A stretch of DNA of 64,000 nt, from NCBI RefSeq assembly GCF_004124235.1, contig NZ_CP032487.1:4092001-4156000 (forward strand), written 5' to 3'. Origin of the DNA: Yersinia hibernica. Lineage in GTDB: Bacteria; Pseudomonadota; Gammaproteobacteria; Enterobacterales; Enterobacteriaceae. The notes beneath the pieces were generated by a model. That model was not told the origin of the DNA and did not search any database. It saw only the letters and a program-made list of their open reading frames with translations. Both the position numbers and the translations under genes were made by a program. Within the stretch, counting starts at the first letter, position 1, and every line of letters begins with the position of its first letter. Shown one piece after another: positions 10,673 to 22,356 of this stretch.

Positions 10673-11590
10673 TTATTGGCTATTTTTCAGCCAATGACTG
10701 CCCTGTAACTTAATTTGCTCACTGACATAATCCAGAAAGCAGGTAATCCGCGCCGCAAGTTGGGTATTACGATAATAAACCGCATTGATTGGTTGCCAAG
10801 TTTCCAGAATTTGGTCGGCCATCACCTCAACTAAACGGCCCGCCAGTTGATCCTCACGGGTCATAAAATCTGATAACTCGACGATCCCCTCGCCCTGTAA
10901 AGCCAGCAAGCGCAGGGTTTCACCACTGGATGCCGCCAGATTAGGGGCAATTGATGTGCGCCCGCCCGGTAAATGGGGCAGCGACCACTGGTTAAGAAAT
11001 TCCGGCTGAGTGAAGCCAAGCAAGCTGTGATTGGCCAAGTCGTCAATTGACTGCGGGGTACCGTGGCGTTGCAGATAATCAGGGCTGGCGAGCAGTCGCA
11101 CCCGGCTGGCCCCTAGTAGACGCGCATGAATAGTCGAATCTCGCAATGTACCGATGCGAATCGCGATGTCAGTGCGCTGTTCCAACAAATCAATATTTAG
11201 ATCGTCAGTATTCAGCTCAAGAATAATTTGCGGATATAGCGCGCGAAAACCGCTGATCATCGGCACAATGACATGCTGCATAAAAGGGGCTGCCGCATTC
11301 ACTCGCAGCCGCCCGGCCGGTTTCAGCCGCCGTAGCGCAATCTGCTCTTCAGCATCATCGACCGCCGCCAGAATCTGCCGAGCATGACTGAGGAATAATT
11401 CGCCCTCTTCCGTCAATTCCAGCCGTCGCGTGGTGCGGCGCAACAATGTCGTCGCCAGTTTGTGCTCCAGCCGGCTCAATGCCCGGCTGATGCCCGATGT
11501 AGTCTGGCTGCGCTGTTCCGCCGCCGCCGTAATCGAGCCGCAGTCGACCACCGAGGTAAAAGCCTGCAACTCTTCTAAGGTCACTTTCAT
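10673..11590 (-). CDS. LysR-family transcriptional regulator
   Basis: A 305-residue LysR-type regulator. Residues 1-60 form the winged helix-turn-helix (LEELQAFTSVVDCGSITAAAE followed by SRALSRLEHKLATTLLRRTTRRLELT), and the rest is the periplasmic-binding-protein-like effector domain. Its ATG lies only 3 bases after the parE stop codon and its GAGG ribosome binding site sits at the end of parE, so it is probably translated from the parE transcript. It converges with mdaB, but the target genes and ligand cannot be read from the sequence. It belongs to the broad YafC/DmlR-like group. Confidence 0.9.
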   Translation of the reverse strand: MKVTLEELQAFTSVVDCGSITAAAEQRSQTTSGISRALSRLEHKLATTLLRRTTRRLELTEEGELFLSHARQILAAVDDAEEQIALRRLKPAGRLRVNAAAPFMQHVIVPMISGFRALYPQIILELNTDDLNIDLLEQRTDIAIRIGTLRDSTIHARLLGASRVRLLASPDYLQRHGTPQSIDDLANHSLLGFTQPEFLNQWSLPHLPGGRTSIAPNLAASSGETLRLLALQGEGIVELSDFMTREDQLAGRLVEVMADQILETWQPINAVYYRNTQLAARITCFLDYVSEQIKLQGSHWLKNSQ

Positions 11591-11593
11591 CGA

Positions 11594-13507
<1,914 letters not shown>

Positions 13508-13597
13508 CTAATGGTTGGAAGGCTAGACATGCCCGACAGGCCATTATGGCCTGCGGTACAATACCCACTGTTTGGGTGGAGCATAAACCGCCAGATA

Positions 13598-14179
13598 TCA
13601 AGCAGTTGCTAGCCCTAAAAAAGTCACAATCGGGGAGAAATAATGATCAAAGCCAACAAAGGCGTGATTCCCACCTGATTCTACTGTTTGCCGACAAGAG
13701 GTGTAATAGGCAACCGCTTGGCGGTAATCGAGGATCTCATCCCCGGTTTGTTGCAATAACCAGAGTAAATCCGGCGATTGCAACTTTTCAATCTGCATGG
13801 CTTTCAGATCATAAATATGTCGAGACTCTAACACATATTGTTGCCCAGTGTAGGGGTTCTGATTTTCACCCAGATAATCATTGAGCAGCTCAAATGGCCG
13901 CACCGCCGGGTTAACCACCACTGCGGGAATACTAAAACGCTGAGAAAGCCAAGTAGCAAAATAGCCCCCCAGAGAAGAGCCAACAATACCAATGGATTGC
14001 CCGGCTTTATCCATCACGATGCTTTCCAGCATTTCTGCTGCTTCCGCCGGATAAGGCGGTAATTGGGGGGTTAGCATCTCAATATCAGGATGGTGCTGCT
14101 GCAACCAACTTTTGAATGTGGTGGCTTTGGCCGAGCTGGGAGAGCTATTAAAGCCATGAATATATAGAAGCGCACTCAT
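13598..14179 (-). CDS. yqiA: Esterase YqiA
   Basis: A 193-residue alpha/beta hydrolase of the UPF0227 family, with esterase activity reported for E. coli YqiA. Visible features are the oxyanion-region [11 protein letters not shown] at residues 4-14, the nucleophile elbow GSSLGG and a C-terminal catalytic His in GGNHAF. The ATG at 14177-14179 overlaps the cpdA stop as TGATG, giving translational coupling and the family start. An earlier in-frame start inside cpdA was rejected for that reason. Confidence 0.94.
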   Translation of the reverse strand: MSALLYIHGFNSSPSSAKATTFKSWLQQHHPDIEMLTPQLPPYPAEAAEMLESIVMDKAGQSIGIVGSSLGGYFATWLSQRFSIPAVVVNPAVRPFELLNDYLGENQNPYTGQQYVLESRHIYDLKAMQIEKLQSPDLLWLLQQTGDEILDYRQAVAYYTSCRQTVESGGNHAFVGFDHYFSPIVTFLGLATA

Positions 14180-15006
14180 CAATAACCATCCGAATCCATG
14201 TCCGGGCAAAACTCATCACTGGCCAACCGACGAACCTCAGTTTCAAGTCTTCCATCAGGCAGTAAGTCGAGGTAACGCCATCCCGGTGCCACAGTATCAA
14301 GTGTAAAATTAGTACAGTGCGGTTTGAACTGCACACAGGTTGAAGGGCTTGCCAGCAGGCGTTTACCATACCAATCGAGATCCAAATCTTGGTGGATATG
14401 GCCGCACAATAAGGTGGTCACGCGCGGATAGCGGGTCAGCACCGCCGCCAGCATATGTGCATTGCGCAAACTGTGCTGATCAAGCCAAGTACAACCAGAC
14501 GGCATCGGGTGATGATGCAACAATACCAGTGTGTAGCGCTCCGGGTGCGCCACCAGACAGCGCTCCATCCACTCTAACTGATAGTCACTCAGCTCGCCGT
14601 AAGGAACCCCAAAGACCTGGCTGTCTAATAAAAGAATCTGCCAATTATCCCCGATCAGAACATGCTTTGACGGGGCAATTCCCGCATTCGCCAAAACATC
14701 CACCATCACAGGCTGGAAATCGTGATTACCGGGTAGCCAAACACAAGGTGCTGGCAGGCGGGAGATGCCCTTCGTAAAATTCTGATAAGCAGCAACAGAA
14801 TGGTCCTGAGCCAAATCACCGGTCGCAACAATAAGATCAAAAGGGTGCTGCTCAGCAAGAATCGCATCCAACACCGCGCGATAACTGCGAGAAGTATTTA
14901 CACCCAGCAAGGTCTCATGTTCCCCTGCAAAGAGGTGGGTATCTGTTATTTGTAAAATTCTAACCTTGGCCCCACTCGCCATAGGCAGTTTAAACAGGCT
15001 TTCCAA
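14179..15006 (-). CDS. cpdA: 3',5'-cyclic-AMP phosphodiesterase
   Basis: CpdA hydrolyses cAMP to AMP and so lowers CRP activity. The protein shows the class III calcineurin-like metallophosphoesterase motifs in order: DTHLF, GDLAQD, GNHD, LLHHHP and GHIHQDLD, which bind two metal ions. I chose a TTG start at 15004-15006. It has an AAGGAC ribosome binding site 6-8 bases upstream and gives 275 residues beginning LESLFKLP, matching E. coli CpdA in length and sequence. An upstream ATG at 15045 would add 13 residues not found in the family. It is coupled to yqiA downstream and follows yqiB. Confidence 0.95.
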   Translation of the reverse strand: MESLFKLPMASGAKVRILQITDTHLFAGEHETLLGVNTSRSYRAVLDAILAEQHPFDLIVATGDLAQDHSVAAYQNFTKGISRLPAPCVWLPGNHDFQPVMVDVLANAGIAPSKHVLIGDNWQILLLDSQVFGVPYGELSDYQLEWMERCLVAHPERYTLVLLHHHPMPSGCTWLDQHSLRNAHMLAAVLTRYPRVTTLLCGHIHQDLDLDWYGKRLLASPSTCVQFKPHCTNFTLDTVAPGWRYLDLLPDGRLETEVRRLASDEFCPDMDSDGY

Positions 15007-15084
15007 ATGGTGTCCTTGTTTTTGCACCCTTCCAACCAGATTCATCAGGTATTTTCATCTGTAGAGGTCAGGCTATAAGTCTGT

Positions 15085-15510
15085 CTAACAAACCGGAACT
15101 GCCACCGCTCCATGCGCCAAGCAATAGCGCAACCAGTCAGCAAGAAACTGGTTAATTTGATGCTTTTCGTCCCGCTGATGCAACTTTTTATTCGGATAAT
15201 CATAACTTGCTTTGAAGCGGGAGATCTGCTGACTGGCACACACTTCCGCGACCTGCGCATCATGATAAAGCCGCACTACCATAGATGGCAGGCTCCAGTG
15301 GCTGATTGCCGGCTCAGTTTGCGCAATCTCCACGACAGAAGTGTAGCGCGTCGATTCAATAATTGTCAGTTGATAACTGGCGCCATTAACCCGATAAGCT
15401 ACACTTTCGCCCACTTCATCGATGCGCGGTATCAAACGACGCAATTGCGCGAAGTTAGTTTCACATATCCGCATCATTTCAGGGAAATCAGGTATGTAGC
15501 GCTTGCTCAT
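15085..15510 (-). CDS. yqiB: DUF1249 protein YqiB
   Basis: A 141-residue protein of the DUF1249 family with no established function. It is strongly conserved in its C-terminal half ([32 protein letters not shown]). The ATG at 15510 gives [17 protein letters not shown], matching the E. coli start. An upstream in-frame start would overlap nudF. It sits between nudF and cpdA in the conserved cluster. No signal peptide or membrane segment is visible. Confidence 0.9.
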   Translation of the reverse strand: MSKRYIPDFPEMMRICETNFAQLRRLIPRIDEVGESVAYRVNGASYQLTIIESTRYTSVVEIAQTEPAISHWSLPSMVVRLYHDAQVAEVCASQQISRFKASYDYPNKKLHQRDEKHQINQFLADWLRYCLAHGAVAVPVC

Positions 15511-15527
15511 TATTATGCTCGCTTTTT

Positions 15528-16160
15528 TTACGGCTGCCATTCTGCTCTCAGCGATTGATGGTGCAACGCCAACCATTGTAATGCAATGATTGAGGCTGCG
15601 TTATCAATCGCACCTTCATCAACCCAGCGACAGGCTTGCTCGCGACTAACAACATGCACCCGGATATCTTCATGTTCATCCGCCAACCCATGAATACCAC
15701 TCGCGGTGGTCGCATCGACCTCCCCAACCATGATGGACAACCGCTCACTGGTGCCACCGGGGCTGGCTAAATAACTGAGAACCGGTTTACAGCGGCCAAG
15801 ATGAATTCCCGCTTCTTCCTCCGTTTCACGACGCGCCACTTCCTCGACGGTCTCCCCCTCTTCAATCATTCCCGCTACCATTTCTAATAACCAAGGCGAC
15901 CGGCTGCTGTCAATAGCAGCAATTCGCAATTGCTCCACCAGCACCACTTCATCGCGCACAGGATCATAAGGTAATAACACCGCGGCATGGCCACGTTCGA
16001 AAATTTCGCGTTTGACTTCTCCGCTCATTTCACCATTAAACAAACGATGACGAAATCGATATAAATTCAGTGAAAAAAAACCACTGTACAGGGTTTCACG
16101 TGCAATAATTTCCACATCTTTCTTGTCAAAAGTCACCGGTGAGGGTTGTGCTGATGTCAT
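15528..16160 (-). CDS. nudF: ADP-ribose pyrophosphatase (Nudix hydrolase)
   Basis: NudF hydrolyses ADP-ribose to AMP and ribose 5-phosphate in the cytoplasm. The 210-residue protein contains a full Nudix box with the G-x5-E-x7-RE-x2-EE-x-G pattern around residues 97-119 ([20 protein letters not shown]). The start has a GGAAAGAAG ribosome binding site. It heads the leftward cluster nudF-yqiB-cpdA-yqiA-parE and is divergent from tolC. Confidence 0.96.
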   Translation of the reverse strand: MTSAQPSPVTFDKKDVEIIARETLYSGFFSLNLYRFRHRLFNGEMSGEVKREIFERGHAAVLLPYDPVRDEVVLVEQLRIAAIDSSRSPWLLEMVAGMIEEGETVEEVARRETEEEAGIHLGRCKPVLSYLASPGGTSERLSIMVGEVDATTASGIHGLADEHEDIRVHVVSREQACRWVDEGAIDNAASIIALQWLALHHQSLRAEWQP

Positions 16161-16476
16161 AGACTTCTTTCCTTACTTGAGTATCGAGCCTAAATTGTGA
16201 TTTTTGATGACAGCTCAATGATGCCAGTCAGGCTAATAGAGGTTGGTCATTTTATAAAGACAGTTTTATAAAGATTGTTTGACAAAAGTGGTGTGATACA
16301 GATTAGTTGTCTGAATACTCATTTAGCTTTGTGATAGATTTAAGTAAATTAAGGCAAGATGGCACAATCAGCCACCTTATCCCATTGGCAGACTCTGATA
16401 GAATCGGCAACAATTCGTCTATCGACAGCTACCATAGTAATATTGCCGCACAACTGCTGCACAACAAGGACTGCAA
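16161..16476. promoter_or_regulatory. Divergent nudF/tolC control region with a mar/sox/rob-like box
   Basis: The 316-base gap lies between nudF and tolC. The stretch at 16359-16377 (ATGGCACAATCAGCCACCT) fits the marbox pattern AYnGCACnnWnnRYYAAAY except near its 3' end. A -10 candidate TAGAAT lies at 16399-16404, so the box would overlap the -35 position, as in class II activation by MarA/SoxS/Rob. tolC of E. coli is a known member of that regulon. The rest of the gap is AT-rich without a further recognised site. Confidence 0.55.
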
Positions 16477-17958
16477 ATGAAGAAACTGCTCCCCCTTCTT
16501 ATCGGGCTGAGTCTGGCTGGTTTCAGTAGCATGAGCCAGGCAGAGAACTTGCTGCAAGTTTATAAGCAAGCCAGGGATAGTAACCCGGATTTACGCAAAT
16601 CGGCGGCTGACCGCGATGCTGCATATGAAAAAATTAATGAAGCTCGCAGCCCGCTGTTACCACAGCTTGGTTTAGGCGCAGGTTACACCCATACCAATGG
16701 TTTCCGCGATGCCTCTGACAACCCGGACAGCAATGCGACGTCAGGATCTCTGCAATTGACTCAAACCATTTTCGACATGTCAAAATGGCGCGCGCTGACT
16801 TTACAAGAGAAAACTGCGGGTATTCAGGACGTAACGTTCCAGACCAGTGAACAAAAACTGATTCTGGACACCGCCACCGCTTATTTTGCCGTCCTAAACG
16901 CCATTGATACATTGTCTTATACTGAAGCACAGAAGCAATCTGTCTATCGCCAGTTAGACCAAACAACCCAGCGCTTTAATGTGGGTTTAGTCGCAATCAC
17001 TGACGTACAGAACGCCCGTGCCAGCTACGACACGGTATTAGCGGATGAAGTGACCGCCCGTAATAACCTGGATAATGCGCTGGAAAACCTGCGCCAGATT
17101 ACCGGTGTTTATTACCCTGAGCTGGCATCACTGAATGTGGACCGTTTGAAAACTGAACGCCCGCAAGCCGTCAATAACCTGTTGAAAGATGCTGAAAAAC
17201 GTAACCTTTCTTTGCTTTCTGCCCGTTTGAGCCAAGATTTAGCGCGTGAGCAGATTAAGTCAGCCGAAACCGGCTATATGCCAACTATCGATTTGACTGC
17301 ATCCTCCTCAGTGACTAATACCCGTTACAGTGGCGGCACACCAAGCACTCAGCAAGTGAATACCGATGCTGGCCAAAACAAAATTGGCGTGCAACTGAGT
17401 TTACCGCTGTATAGCGGCGGTGCGACCAACTCTGCCGTGAAACAGGCGCAATACAATTTCGTCGGCGCAAGTGAGCAACTGGAAAGCGCACACCGCAGTG
17501 TGGTGCAAACAGTTCGTTCCTCATTTAATAATATTTCAGCCTCCATCAGCAGCATTAAAGCCTATGAGCAAGTGGTTATTTCTAACCAAAGCTCATTAGA
17601 TGCCATGGAAGCGGGTTATCAAGTGGGGACGCGCACCATTCTGGATGTTTTGACTGCCACAACCAACTTGTATCAGTCCAAGCAGCAACTTGCCAATGCG
17701 CGTTATACCTATCTGATTAATCAGTTAAATATCAAGTCTGCATTGGGTACGCTGAACATGAACGACCTGATGGCACTCAATGGTGTGCTGGATAAACCCG
17801 TCCCAACATCAGCTACCAGCCTGGCACCGGATAACGCCAACCAGAATGCTTATGCTAATGGCACAAGCGCTCAAGCGGCACCACGTGCAACGGCTGTTAG
17901 CCAGCCAACGGCCGCAACACCTGCCGCTACACGTAACGGCAACCCATTCCGTAACTAA
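16477..17958 (+). CDS. tolC: Outer-membrane efflux channel TolC
   Basis: TolC is the trimeric outer-membrane exit duct for RND, MFS and ABC efflux pumps and type I secretion. The 493-residue precursor has a signal peptide ending at SQA before ENLLQVYKQARDSNPDL. It then has two repeats of the outer-membrane efflux protein fold, with alternating helical-hairpin and beta segments. The C-terminal ~60 residues are Ala/Asn/Thr-rich low complexity, as in enterobacterial TolC. The start is supported by AAGGA. A marbox-like site lies upstream and a terminator downstream. Confidence 0.98.
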   Translation: MKKLLPLLIGLSLAGFSSMSQAENLLQVYKQARDSNPDLRKSAADRDAAYEKINEARSPLLPQLGLGAGYTHTNGFRDASDNPDSNATSGSLQLTQTIFDMSKWRALTLQEKTAGIQDVTFQTSEQKLILDTATAYFAVLNAIDTLSYTEAQKQSVYRQLDQTTQRFNVGLVAITDVQNARASYDTVLADEVTARNNLDNALENLRQITGVYYPELASLNVDRLKTERPQAVNNLLKDAEKRNLSLLSARLSQDLAREQIKSAETGYMPTIDLTASSSVTNTRYSGGTPSTQQVNTDAGQNKIGVQLSLPLYSGGATNSAVKQAQYNFVGASEQLESAHRSVVQTVRSSFNNISASISSIKAYEQVVISNQSSLDAMEAGYQVGTRTILDVLTATTNLYQSKQQLANARYTYLINQLNIKSALGTLNMNDLMALNGVLDKPVPTSATSLAPDNANQNAYANGTSAQAAPRATAVSQPTAATPAATRNGNPFRN

Positions 17959-17977
17959 TTTTACGAATTGGGGCTCA

Positions 17978-18013
17978 CCGGGCACAGTATCAAGCTATGC
18001 CCGGTTTATTTTT
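17978..18013 (+). terminator. Intrinsic terminator after tolC
   Basis: CCGGGCA (17978-17984) pairs perfectly with TGCCCGG (17998-18004), with a 13-base loop, and is followed by TTTATTTTT. It begins 19 bases after the tolC stop, separating tolC from ygiB. Confidence 0.85.
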
Positions 18014-18203
18014 CGCTGTCCGACTTATGATTCCCCAGCATTTTTCGTCAATGAAAAAAGCGAAGTTACCCTCAGCATTTCGTATAGCTTTGTAAAGTCT
18101 GCCGCTCATCGCCCCTCACGCTTTAATTTCGTACATATTTCCCCTATTCTTAGGGCACTTACTGGGAAAGGGCATTGAACGCCCGGAAATGAGACAAATA
18201 ATG

Positions 18204-18893
18204 ATGAAACGGACTCAAAACATCAATCAAGAGACTTTCCGTAAATCCTGGCGCAATTATCGCCTTGCGCCAGTTGCTTTAGCTGTCAGTGCCGTATTTA
18301 TGCTGGCTGGCTGCGAAAAAACTGATGAAACCGTATCTTTGTACCAAAATGCTGATGATTGCTCGCAGGCCAACCCGTCCAAGAGCGCTGAATGTACCAC
18401 GGCTTACAACACTGCTTTGCAGGAAGCGGCCAAAACTGCACCTAAGTACGCAACCCGTGAAGATTGCGTCGCTGAATTTGGTGAATCACAGTGTACTCAA
18501 GCTCCAGCACAAGCAGGAATGGTGCCAACATCATCATCAACGTCTGAAACTACAGCTGCAGCACCACAGCAAAGCGGCAGTATGTGGATGCCACTGATGG
18601 CCGGTTATATGATGGGCCGAATGATGGGCGGTGGTGCAAGTCAGCCATTGTTTACCTCCAAAGCACCCAATAGCCCAGCCAATGGCAAATTTGTCGATGC
18701 CACCGGCAAAAACTTTGGTTCAGCCACCACGGGCCGCACCATGACAGTGCCAAGAACGGCAATGGCACCGAAGCCAGCCGTGACCAATACCATTACCCGT
18801 GGCGGTTTTGGTGAGTCCGTGGCTAAGCAGTCCTCGATGCAACGTAGTGCCGCAACATCATCCAAAACCAGCACGCGCAGCATGGGTGGCTAA
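18204..18893 (+). CDS. ygiB: YgiB family lipoprotein-like protein (DUF1190)
   Basis: A 229-residue protein of the DUF1190 family, function unestablished. The N-terminus has basic residues and a hydrophobic run ending LAGCEK, a lipobox-like signal, so it is probably a lipoprotein. Paired Cys residues lie in the mature part (DDCSQ, AECTT, EDCVAEF, SQCTQ). A Gly/Met-rich stretch ([13 protein letters not shown]) and a Ser/Thr-rich tail ending SRSMGG follow. Three ATGs in frame lie at 18189, 18201 and 18204. I chose the last because MKRTQ matches E. coli YgiB. ygiC follows after 10 bases, forming a two-gene unit. Confidence 0.9.
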   Translation: MKRTQNINQETFRKSWRNYRLAPVALAVSAVFMLAGCEKTDETVSLYQNADDCSQANPSKSAECTTAYNTALQEAAKTAPKYATREDCVAEFGESQCTQAPAQAGMVPTSSSTSETTAAAPQQSGSMWMPLMAGYMMGRMMGGGASQPLFTSKAPNSPANGKFVDATGKNFGSATTGRTMTVPRTAMAPKPAVTNTITRGGFGESVAKQSSMQRSAATSSKTSTRSMGG

Positions 18894-18903
18894 GGTCTGA
18901 TTA

Positions 18904-20064
18904 ATGAAACGTTTAGCGATTAGCGAACGCCCGGACTGGCGCGAAAAAGCCACCGAATTCGGTTTCCGTTTCCACACCATGTATGGCGAGCCGTACTGGT
19001 GTGAAGATGCATATTACGAATTTACACTTGCGCAAATTGAAGAGTTGGAAGACACCACTGCAGAGTTGCATCAAATGTGCCTGCAAGTGGTTGAAAAAGT
19101 GATTAATAGCGATCAACTGATGGCAAAATTCCGCATTCCGAAACATTGTTGGGATTTTGTCCGCAGCTCGTGGCGCACCAACCAGCCATCGCTCTACTCG
19201 CGCCTTGATCTGGCTTATGATGGCGTCAATCCAGCAAAACTGCTGGAAAACAATGCGGATACCCCAACCTCATTGTATGAAGCCGCTTTTTTCCAATGGC
19301 TATGGTTAGAAGACCAGATTAATGCTGGCAATTTGAGTCAGGATTCTGACCAATACAACAGCATGCAAGAAAAACTGATCGAGCGTTTTGTTGATCTGCG
19401 TGATAACCATGGTTTTAGTTTGCTGCATCTGGCCTGCTGCCAAGACAGTGAAGAAGATCGCGGTACAGTGCAATATCTGCAAGATTGCGCCTTGGAAGCG
19501 GGTCTGCCGACTGAATTCATGTTCATGGAAGAGATTGGCTTAGGGGAAAAAGGGCAATTTACCGACTTGGATAACCAGGTTATCAGTAATTTGTTCAAAC
19601 TTTATCCGTGGGAGTTTATGTTCCGCGAAATGTTCTCCACCAAGCTGGAAGATGCGGGCGTACGCTGGTTGGAACCGGCTTGGAAAAGCATTATCTCCAA
19701 TAAAGCCTTGCTACCATTGCTGTGGGAAATGTTCCCAAATCATCCTAATCTGTTGCCTGCTTATTTTGCTGAAGATGATCATCCTGCCATGGATCATTAT
19801 GTCACCAAGCCGCTATTCTCGCGGGAAGGTGCCAATATTCAGATAGTAGAAAACGGCAAAGAAGTGGCGCGGGTTGATGGGCCCTATGGCGAGGAGGGCA
19901 TGATTGTTCAGCAATTCCATCCATTACCTAAGTTTGGTGATAGCTACACGCTGATTGGCAGTTGGCTGGTTAACGATCAACCTTGTGGTATCGGTTTACG
20001 TGAAGACCGCGAACTGATCACCCAAGATCTGTCCCGTTTTTACCCGCATATCATTTTGGGTTAA
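18904..20064 (+). CDS. ygiC: Glutathionylspermidine synthase family protein YgiC (ATP-grasp)
   Basis: A 386-residue protein of the glutathionylspermidine synthase preATP-grasp/ATP-grasp family. The true substrate of YgiC is not settled. Motifs such as [21 protein letters not shown], the [20 protein letters not shown] block and the C-terminal [18 protein letters not shown] are typical. It is a probable ATP-dependent C-N ligase acting in the cytoplasm. It is coupled to ygiB (gap of 10 bases, AAGG ribosome binding site) and ends near a hairpin shared with convergent ygiD. Confidence 0.93.
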   Translation: MKRLAISERPDWREKATEFGFRFHTMYGEPYWCEDAYYEFTLAQIEELEDTTAELHQMCLQVVEKVINSDQLMAKFRIPKHCWDFVRSSWRTNQPSLYSRLDLAYDGVNPAKLLENNADTPTSLYEAAFFQWLWLEDQINAGNLSQDSDQYNSMQEKLIERFVDLRDNHGFSLLHLACCQDSEEDRGTVQYLQDCALEAGLPTEFMFMEEIGLGEKGQFTDLDNQVISNLFKLYPWEFMFREMFSTKLEDAGVRWLEPAWKSIISNKALLPLLWEMFPNHPNLLPAYFAEDDHPAMDHYVTKPLFSREGANIQIVENGKEVARVDGPYGEEGMIVQQFHPLPKFGDSYTLIGSWLVNDQPCGIGLREDRELITQDLSRFYPHIILG

Positions 20065-20080
20065 CAGCACGCCATTAAAG

Positions 20081-20106
20081 TCAGGGAAAGCATCGGCTTT
20101 CCCTGA
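20081..20106. terminator. Hairpin between convergent ygiC and ygiD
   Basis: TCAGGGAAAGC (20081-20091) and GCTTTCCCTGA (20096-20106) form a perfect 11-base-pair stem with a 4-base loop, 16 bases after the ygiC stop. No T run follows on either strand, so termination efficiency is uncertain. Confidence 0.55.
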
Positions 20107-20213
20107 ACATCTCCAGCATATTATTCTTATCATTCAGTGAATAATGGGATTATTGTCCCGATAGCTCAATGTCAGCTAGCTAACAACGCTATAACGTCAA
20201 GGGCGCGGGGTAT

Positions 20214-20996
20214 TTAGCCGACTTGTACCGACAACATACTCAGCGACCCCATCTCAATCCCATCTGTCGGAATCGAAATTGGCTCTTTACCATTCCAGCT
20301 GCCCAATACATACAGCAATGGCAAATAATGCTCCGGAGTTGGGTTAGAGAGTGCCGCCCCCTCATGCTGCATAAAGTTAACCAGAGGATGATTATCACCT
20401 TGATAACTTAGGTTATCCCGCACAAATTGGTTGAAGGATTCAGCCCATGGATACGGGCTACTCTCCCCTTGCCATCTGACCATCCGCAAGTTGTGTACCA
20501 CATTACCACTGGCGACAATCATCACGCCCTGATCACGTAACACTGCCAGTTTACGGCCTAATTCATAGTGATACTCTGCCGGTTGCGTACCATCAATACT
20601 CAATTGCACCACCGGAATATCCGCCTCAGGGTACATTTTGATCAATACCCCCCAGCTCCCGTGGTCCAATCCCCATTCACTGGTATCCGCCTGTACTGCA
20701 ATGGGTGCCAGCAATTGCTGAATGTGTGCCGCCAACGCCGGGGAGCCGGGTGCCGGATATTCGGTATCAAACAGCGCCTGGGGGAATCCACCAAAATCAT
20801 GGATAGTCCGAGGTTTTTCCATTGCGGTTACCGCGGTACCACGGGTATACCAGTGGGCGGAAATGGCCAGAATCGCCGTAGGACGAGGTAATGTCTCACC
20901 CAACGCACGCCATGCCTGTGTGTGACTATTTTCTTCCAGCACGTTCATCGGGCTACCGTGACCGAGAAATAGTGCCGGCATACGAGAGGTGTTCAT
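20214..20996 (-). CDS. ygiD: 4,5-DOPA-extradiol-dioxygenase-like protein YgiD
   Basis: A 260-residue class III extradiol ring-cleavage dioxygenase family protein. E. coli YgiD has DOPA 4,5-dioxygenase activity. The N-terminal ALFLGHGSPMNVLEEN, the AISAHWYTRGTAV segment and VASGNVVHNLRMV hold the His residues expected to bind the active-site metal. The start has an AAGGA ribosome binding site. It is convergent with ygiC. In E. coli the next gene is zupT, which is absent here; ribB follows instead. Confidence 0.92.
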   Translation of the reverse strand: MNTSRMPALFLGHGSPMNVLEENSHTQAWRALGETLPRPTAILAISAHWYTRGTAVTAMEKPRTIHDFGGFPQALFDTEYPAPGSPALAAHIQQLLAPIAVQADTSEWGLDHGSWGVLIKMYPEADIPVVQLSIDGTQPAEYHYELGRKLAVLRDQGVMIVASGNVVHNLRMVRWQGESSPYPWAESFNQFVRDNLSYQGDNHPLVNFMQHEGAALSNPTPEHYLPLLYVLGSWNGKEPISIPTDGIEMGSLSMLSVQVG

Positions 20997-21223
20997 AGAT
21001 AATCCTTACTGTTAAGAAAAACGTGGCGCTAAAATCATAACGAATACATTACGCGCTTTTTTTTCATTACACAGCCGGATAACAGTGATGAAGATATTCA
21101 ATAAATTTGAAGAGAAAAAGTGGTGAGGAAAAAGATGTAAATTATCTGACGACAGAAAATAACCGGGCGGCTATCTATTCAATACAATAATGGCAACCCG
21201 GTGTGTAAACCACATTATCGATA

Positions 21224-21245
21224 GGCAATATCTGTGGATATTGCC
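21224..21245 (-). terminator. Hairpin downstream of ribB
   Basis: GGCAATATC and GATATTGCC form a perfect 9-base-pair stem around a 4-base loop, starting 8 bases past the ribB stop on the minus strand. The sequence after it (TATCGATAAT) is not a clean T run, so this may be a 3'-end stabilising stem or weak terminator. The rest of the ~250 bases up to ygiD shows no gene. Confidence 0.5.
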
Positions 21246-21252
21246 ATCAAAA

Positions 21253-21906
21253 TCAACTGGCTTTTTTGGCTTGGGACTGAAGATACTCAGCCAAGTCATC
21301 AATAGTAACAACCGGCATATCATGTAATTTCGCGAATTCAATGACTTCCGGTGCATGCGCCATGCTGCCATCATCATTGGTCAGCTCACACAACACACCC
21401 GCAGGTTTGAAGCCGGCCAGTGTTGCCAAATCAATGGATGCTTCAGTGTGACCACGGCGAGATAATACCCCACCTGGCTGACCACGTAATGGGAATACAT
21501 GGCCTGGGCGGTTAAGGTCGGCAGGCTTGGCATTATCAGCGATCGCTGCACGAATAGTCGTCAAACGGTCAGCCGCAGAAACCCCTGTCGTCACGCCTTT
21601 CGCCGCTTCGATGGTCACAGTAAATGCCGTTTGGAACTGGCTGGAGTTATGGGCAACCATCATGGGTAAATCAAGCTGTTGGCGGCGCTCATCAGTGATA
21701 CACAGACACACAATGCCACTGCCGTGGCGGATAGTCAGTGCCATTTGCTCAACCGTCATCGCTTCAGCGGCAAAAACCATATCGCCTTCGTTTTCACGAC
21801 TTTCGTCATCCAACACCATAACACCACGGCCATGACGCAGAGCGTCAATAGCACGTTCTACACGCTCAACCGGCGTGCCAAAATCTGATAGAAGGGTCTG
21901 ATTCAT
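21253..21906 (-). CDS. ribB: 3,4-dihydroxy-2-butanone-4-phosphate synthase
   Basis: RibB converts ribulose 5-phosphate to 3,4-dihydroxy-2-butanone 4-phosphate and formate for riboflavin synthesis. The 217-residue protein carries the acidic active-site loop [11 protein letters not shown], the SGIVCLCI strand, and the RPGHVFPLR and HTEASIDL motifs that place the catalytic Glu, His and metal ligands. The ATG at 21906 gives [12 protein letters not shown], as in E. coli. A start five codons earlier was rejected. An FMN riboswitch lies in its leader, so expression should fall when FMN is plentiful. Confidence 0.97.
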   Translation of the reverse strand: MNQTLLSDFGTPVERVERAIDALRHGRGVMVLDDESRENEGDMVFAAEAMTVEQMALTIRHGSGIVCLCITDERRQQLDLPMMVAHNSSQFQTAFTVTIEAAKGVTTGVSAADRLTTIRAAIADNAKPADLNRPGHVFPLRGQPGGVLSRRGHTEASIDLATLAGFKPAGVLCELTNDDGSMAHAPEVIEFAKLHDMPVVTIDDLAEYLQSQAKKAS

Positions 21907-22023
21907 GGTAAAAAACCTCATTAAAATTATGGATTACCAGAATCAGGGCGGTCTTGAGGAGTAAATGGCCATATTTCTACATCAATCATATCTATATCAA
22001 TAGAAATAGCCGAAATAACGCAA

Positions 22024-22040
22024 GCGAGCTATAAGCTCGG
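22024..22040 (-). promoter_or_regulatory. Short palindromic stem 3' of the riboswitch
   Basis: CGAGCT (22025-22030) and AGCTCG (22034-22039) form a small stem immediately downstream of the FMN aptamer on the minus strand. It could be part of the expression platform. No U-rich tract follows, so a classical transcription terminator is not evident. Regulation may act on translation or through Rho. Confidence 0.35.
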
Positions 22041-22051
22041 CAGATACCGTT

Positions 22052-22230
22052 ACTCTCTCCCATCCGGACTATAACCGTCGGCCCCGGAATTACACCGGAT
22101 CTGCTGACCTCTACCTTGCTCCCTTTGACAAGAGAAACAACGTGAGCGCTCGCGGGCTTTTGCACCACGACATAATATGCCGCAACACAATTTACCGCCG
22201 GTGGGGACTTGCACCCCGCCCTGAGAATAA
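22052..22230 (-). ncRNA. FMN riboswitch (RFN element) in the ribB leader
   Basis: On the minus strand the conserved RFN blocks appear in order: CAGGGCGGGGTGCAAGTCCC, CACCGGCGGTAA, AAAGCCCGCGAGC, GGTCAGCAGATCCGGTG, TTCCGGGGCCGACGGT and ATAGTCCGGATGGGAGAGA. These are the hallmark sequences of the FMN aptamer. It lies about 145 bases before ribB, and the same element controls ribB in E. coli. A long variable arm lies in the middle (around 22110-22190). Confidence 0.95.
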
Positions 22231-22238
22231 GCCCTATG

Positions 22239-22267
22239 ACTATAACGCTATTGATTCGTCGGAGCAA
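22239..22267 (-). promoter_or_regulatory. Probable ribB promoter
   Basis: On the minus strand TTGCTC (complement of 22262-22267) is followed after exactly 17 bases by TATAGT (complement of 22239-22244). Transcription would begin near 22231, right at the first base of the FMN aptamer. The match to the sigma-70 consensus is good and the position fits. Confidence 0.65.
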
Positions 22268-22356
22268 TTACCAAAATGGTGATTGCAGAGGTTTATACAT
22301 TCGCCATCTGGCATTACACTAGTGGGAGTAACTTCACATCTAATTAGGGAAATATC

